Source: JAVBLF01 sp031553675
Lineage (GTDB): Bacteria > Bacillota > Clostridia > Christensenellales > CALWSW01
Assembly (NCBI GenBank): GCA_031553675.1
Contig: JAVBLF010000063.1
Coordinates: 1 to 7,918 of the forward strand
Direction of reading: 5' to 3'
DNA length: 7,918 nt
The position numbers were made by a program, and so were the translations under genes. The notes beneath the pieces were generated by a model. It had not been told where the DNA came from. It was given only the letters and a program-made list of their open reading frames with translations, and searched no databases. Below, in pieces: positions 6,344 through 7,918 of the stretch; positions within the stretch are counted from its first letter, which is position 1, and every line of letters begins with the position of its first letter.

Positions 6344-6413
6344 GGGGTACTACCTCCTCTGTGAGGGCCGCATGCTTTCGGCCAAACCTAGCGCCGCGGG
6401 TCTTCGCGACTCG

Positions 6414-6575
6414 GCCGGCCCTCGGCAGGGCCATTGTCGTATGGATCGCCACACCCCGGCCATCCAAGAGTGGAATAAAGTACATGTGGAGCATGATAGC
6501 CTTGCTCGCTGCATAGGCTGAGAAACCGAAATTCGCCGTGTCGTTTCCGTAAAACGCAAACATTGATACGTTAAT
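6414..6575 (-). pseudogene. Possible short-chain dehydrogenase remnant in the leader
   Basis: One minus-strand frame reads INVSMFAFYG, then about 10 residues later SAYAASKAIM, then an ALP 24-26 residues after the Lys. This resembles the SDR active-site region: (I/V)NVSS, YxxxK in a YxASKA context, and a Pro after the following helix. The Ser-to-Tyr spacing is about 3 residues longer than usual. No upstream cofactor-binding GxxxGxG or NNAG motif is visible, so at best it is a fragment of about 55 codons. It may be chance. Confidence 0.25.
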
Positions 6576-6586
6576 TTCAATGTTTG
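6557..6586. repeat. 10-bp inverted repeat in the leader
   Basis: CAAACATTGA (6557-6566) and TCAATGTTTG (6577-6586) are exact inverses around 10 nt. GATAC at 6565-6569 and GTATC at 6586-6590 form a second, overlapping inverted pair, so two alternative foldings exist. A third GCAAACAT lies at about 6602-6609. It could be an operator or an RNA hairpin in the leader. Confidence 0.5.
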
Positions 6587-6701
6587 TATCTAGCAGACAA
6601 ATGCAAACATGGGAGAATGCGTGAATGCGCGAATCCCAAATGAACGACGACGAAATTCTGTTGCGGGCCTTGCCTTTCGCAGCGATTTTTTCTATACTCC
6701 C

Positions 6702-6729
6702 ATTATAGCGTAAAAAAACCAAATTACAA
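6702..6729 (-). promoter_or_regulatory. SigA-like promoter of the secreted-protein gene
   Basis: The minus strand reads TTGTAA (6729-6724), a 16-nt spacer containing a run of seven Ts, then a perfect TATAAT (6707-6702). It is the best promoter in the window. It uses the same TTGTAA -35 box as the aldo/keto reductase promoter. Confidence 0.7.
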
Positions 6730-6794
6730 TTTGATGTTGGAAGCTATTTGATATGTTCAGAAAAAATTCACAAAGAATCGTGTTCGAAAATGCG

Positions 6795-6820
6795 AATAAT
6801 GTCAATGTATGTCATATTAT
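6795..6820. promoter_or_regulatory. Tandem ATGTCA motif, possible regulator site
   Basis: ATGTCA occurs at 6799-6804 and 6809-6814, start-to-start 10 nt, about one helical turn, flanked by ATAAT/ATTAT. It lies between the divergent promoters. The same hexamer forms both halves of the palindrome at 5418-5451. No regulator is identified. Confidence 0.3.
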
Positions 6821-6852
6821 GGCACCTTTCGCACAGATCGGAAATATTAAAC

Positions 6853-6881
6853 TTGCAGCACAGAATTGAAATATTTACCAT
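6853..6881 (+). promoter_or_regulatory. Weak candidate promoter of the flavin reductase gene
   Basis: TTGCAG (6853-6858), a 17-nt spacer, then TACCAT (6876-6881): about 3/6 and 4/6 matches. Transcription from it would start about 26 nt before the ATG. No better plus-strand pair was found between 6730 and 6900. Confidence 0.35.
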
Positions 6882-6898
6882 GTGATAGGTCTTTTCAG

Positions 6899-6904
6899 AA
6901 AGGA
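6899..6904 (+). promoter_or_regulatory. Ribosome binding site deciding the flavin reductase start
   Basis: AAAGGA lies 9 nt before ATG at 6914 but directly abuts ATG at 6905, which favours 6914. An in-frame TTG at 6866 would add 16 residues unlike the family's N terminus. Confidence 0.7.
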
Positions 6905-6913
6905 ATGGTTCAT

Positions 6914-7414
6914 ATGCTGGAACATGCATTCATCACACTCGCCCAAGAGGCGCTCGCCCTGGCAAAAAACGGGGGCGTCTATCTGACGACCCAAGACAAA
7001 AAAGTCAACTCGATGGTCATCGGTTGGGGGCAGGTCGGCGTCATGTGGGGCAAGGGCGTTTTTGTCGCGCCGGTACGCTTCAGCCGTTTTACCTTTGAAC
7101 AGCTTCGCGTCGGCGCGGAGTTCACCGTCTCGATCCCCAGCGCCGAGACCAAAAAGGGGCTGGCGATCTGCGGTTCGAAGTCGGGCCGCGACATGGATAA
7201 GCTCGCCGCCGCCGGACTGACGACCCAGCCCGCCCGAACGACCTCCGTCCCCGTGATCGCAAACTGTGCCGCGCACATCGAATGCCGCGTGCTGGGCATG
7301 GCGGCGCTCGATCTCGAGACGCTGCACGAAAGCGAAAAAGCCCGCTTTTACGGCGACGGCGACACCCACATGCTCTTTTTCGGCGAAATTTTGGCCTGCT
7401 ACGAAGAAGATTGA
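6914..7414 (+). CDS. Flavin reductase-family protein (FMN-binding split barrel)
   Basis: The product is 166 aa and cytoplasmic, normal for the short clostridial members of the flavin reductase-like domain. Family features are KKVNSMVIGWGQ (29-40), where FMN binding and dimer contacts are expected, the VAPVRFSRFTFEQL block (51-64), TVSIPS (71-76), and a later KSGRDMDKLAAAGL (89-102), which usually follows the central barrel strands. HIECRVL (121-127) and the final HMLFFGEIL (152-160) close the barrel. Members bind FMN and reduce free flavin or pass electrons to a partner such as rubredoxin or a ferric or quinone acceptor; the partner is not encoded nearby. It is alone on the plus strand, divergent from the secreted-protein gene. 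Confidence 0.88.
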   Translation: MLEHAFITLAQEALALAKNGGVYLTTQDKKVNSMVIGWGQVGVMWGKGVFVAPVRFSRFTFEQLRVGAEFTVSIPSAETKKGLAICGSKSGRDMDKLAAAGLTTQPARTTSVPVIANCAAHIECRVLGMAALDLETLHESEKARFYGDGDTHMLFFGEILACYEED

Positions 7415-7415
7415 C

Positions 7416-7470
7416 GATCTGCGGCGAATGTGCTCGGCGTTCGACGAAGATCCGCGAAGTTCCGCGAACT
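7416..7470 (+). terminator. Stem-loops after the flavin reductase gene, weak terminator candidate
   Basis: Two nt after the stop, 7416-7428 pairs with 7440-7452 at 11 of 13 positions (GATCT, CG and CGAA blocks). A second small hairpin, AGTTC/GAACT with a 3-nt loop, follows at 7458-7470 and precedes gtgtctccttt. There is no real U-tract, so this may be only 3'-end structure. Confidence 0.3.
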
Positions 7471-7532
7471 GTGTCTCCTTTGCGTCATCGCCCGGTTTCG
7501 TAAATGGATCTGCGTCTATCCGCATCTAACAT

Positions 7533-7585
7533 CACAATCAAGGGTGAGCCCCGCATGTATCAAAAACGGGCGATTGTCAATCGCC
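7533..7585. repeat. Partial repeat element: solo terminus and solo hairpin
   Basis: ATCAAGGGT, the repeat terminus, occurs at 7533-7541. It is followed by a single hairpin at 7568-7585 in which GGCGATT faces AATCGCC across GTC. This looks like a shortened or decayed member of the family directly abutting copy 2. Confidence 0.6.
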
Positions 7586-7761
7586 AATCAAGGGTTGAAC
7601 TTTGTTCAGGCAATGATAATGGGATGATCCTTATGGTACGCGGGCGATTGATAATCGCCCCTACATCCCGATAACCTTGTTTGTGCGCCTGTAGGGGCGA
7701 TTATCAATCGCCCGTTGCAGCCAAACGGCCTCGCGATACGTTAGGTTGGTAACCCTTGATT
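7586..7761 (+). repeat. MITE-like palindromic repeat, copy 2
   Basis: The unit is bounded by AATCAAGGGTT (7586-7596) and its inverse AACCCTTGATT (7751-7761). The inner 23-bp arms lie at 7642-7664 and 7691-7713, here extended by one further pair. The core matches copy 1 in the same orientation. Relative to copy 1, about 65 nt follow the right arm before a second partial arm, ATTATCAATCGCCC, at about 7765-7778. It lies about 170 bp downstream of the flavin reductase stop. Confidence 0.85.
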
Positions 7762-7763
7762 CG

Positions 7764-7862
7764 CATTATCAATCGCCCGCCTGGGACCCTCCACTCGTTT
7801 CGACAGCGGATCCGCATTTGATTCTTATCTATAACCGGCAGGAACCCTCCACACAAAAGAGA
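7764..7862 (+). repeat. Extra partial arm and diverged right flank of copy 2
   Basis: A partial palindrome arm at about 7765-7778 is followed by sequence loosely matching 202-300 downstream of copy 1. The copy 2 region is therefore a mosaic of at least two repeat fragments. No gene is seen here. Confidence 0.45.
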
Positions 7863-7878
7863 TCCGTCATGCCTTGTG

Positions 7879-7910
7879 CCGGGGGGAGAGAACCGTCTTC
7901 TCCCGGTTTT
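7879..7910 (+). terminator. Weak terminator-like hairpin at the right edge
   Basis: GGGAGA (7884-7889) pairs with TCTCCC (7899-7904) around 9 nt, CC/GG may extend it across a GGG bulge, and TTTT follows at 7907-7910. It is distant from the flavin reductase gene, and the next gene is outside the window. Confidence 0.3.
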
Positions 7911-7918
7911 GCGCAGGC

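Larger units (their letters stand above)
6344..6695 (-). other. Long 5' leader of the secreted-protein gene
   Basis: About 350 nt separate the predicted transcription start (near 6695) from the ATG. No second promoter is evident closer in. Visible structures include GGCCCT/AGGGCC at 6417-6432 (loop 4 nt), a GGCCG/CGGCC stem just before the ribosome binding site, and the inverted repeat at 6557-6586. I could not match it to a known riboswitch consensus by eye. The right part is AT-rich, the left part GC-rich. Confidence 0.5.

Noticed and set aside
7840..7918. Minus-strand frames open to the right window edge
   Set aside because: Several frames are open over this short span, none with recognisable sequence, and the region includes repeat flank. 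A partial gene cannot be supported.

Overview
The window looks like chromosomal DNA from a GC-rich member of the Clostridia (Firmicutes). The evidence is AGGAGG-type ribosome binding sites, SigA-like promoters (one with a perfect TATAAT), BspA/internalin-like leucine-rich repeats, a two-cluster ferredoxin-type aldo/keto reductase and an SPL-type radical SAM protein. The genus cannot be fixed from the sequence. No phage, transposase, CRISPR, rRNA or tRNA was seen.

Layout. Five genes lie on the minus strand and one on the plus strand. From right to left on the minus strand they are: an orphan secreted protein (5537-6343) with its own promoter and a leader of about 350 nt; a PHP-domain metallohydrolase (4078-5337), a membrane-anchored LRR protein (2639-3988) and an SPL-family radical SAM protein (1745-2626), which form a probable operon; then an aldo/keto reductase with two [4Fe-4S] motifs (435-1580) that has its own promoter. 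A flavin reductase-family gene (6914-7414) is transcribed divergently. The gene-poor stretches are 1-434, 6344-6913 and 7415-7918. The first and last hold the same family of palindromic, MITE-like repeat (84-252 and about 7586-7761, same orientation), so the block is bracketed by repeats lying downstream of the outermost genes' 3' ends.

How the genes may relate. Two genes are predicted redox enzymes (aldo/keto reductase, flavin reductase). Two products enter the secretory pathway (the orphan and the LRR protein). The PHP and radical SAM proteins are cytoplasmic enzymes of unknown substrate. I see no recognised pathway joining all six. The most unusual local features are a 12-bp hairpin that buries the LRR gene's Shine-Dalgarno sequence, an aldo/keto reductase that appears to lack three of the four canonical catalytic residues, a long leader containing a possible short-chain dehydrogenase remnant, and stems near minus-strand gene ends that are continuous only when read as minus-strand RNA because of G.U pairs.
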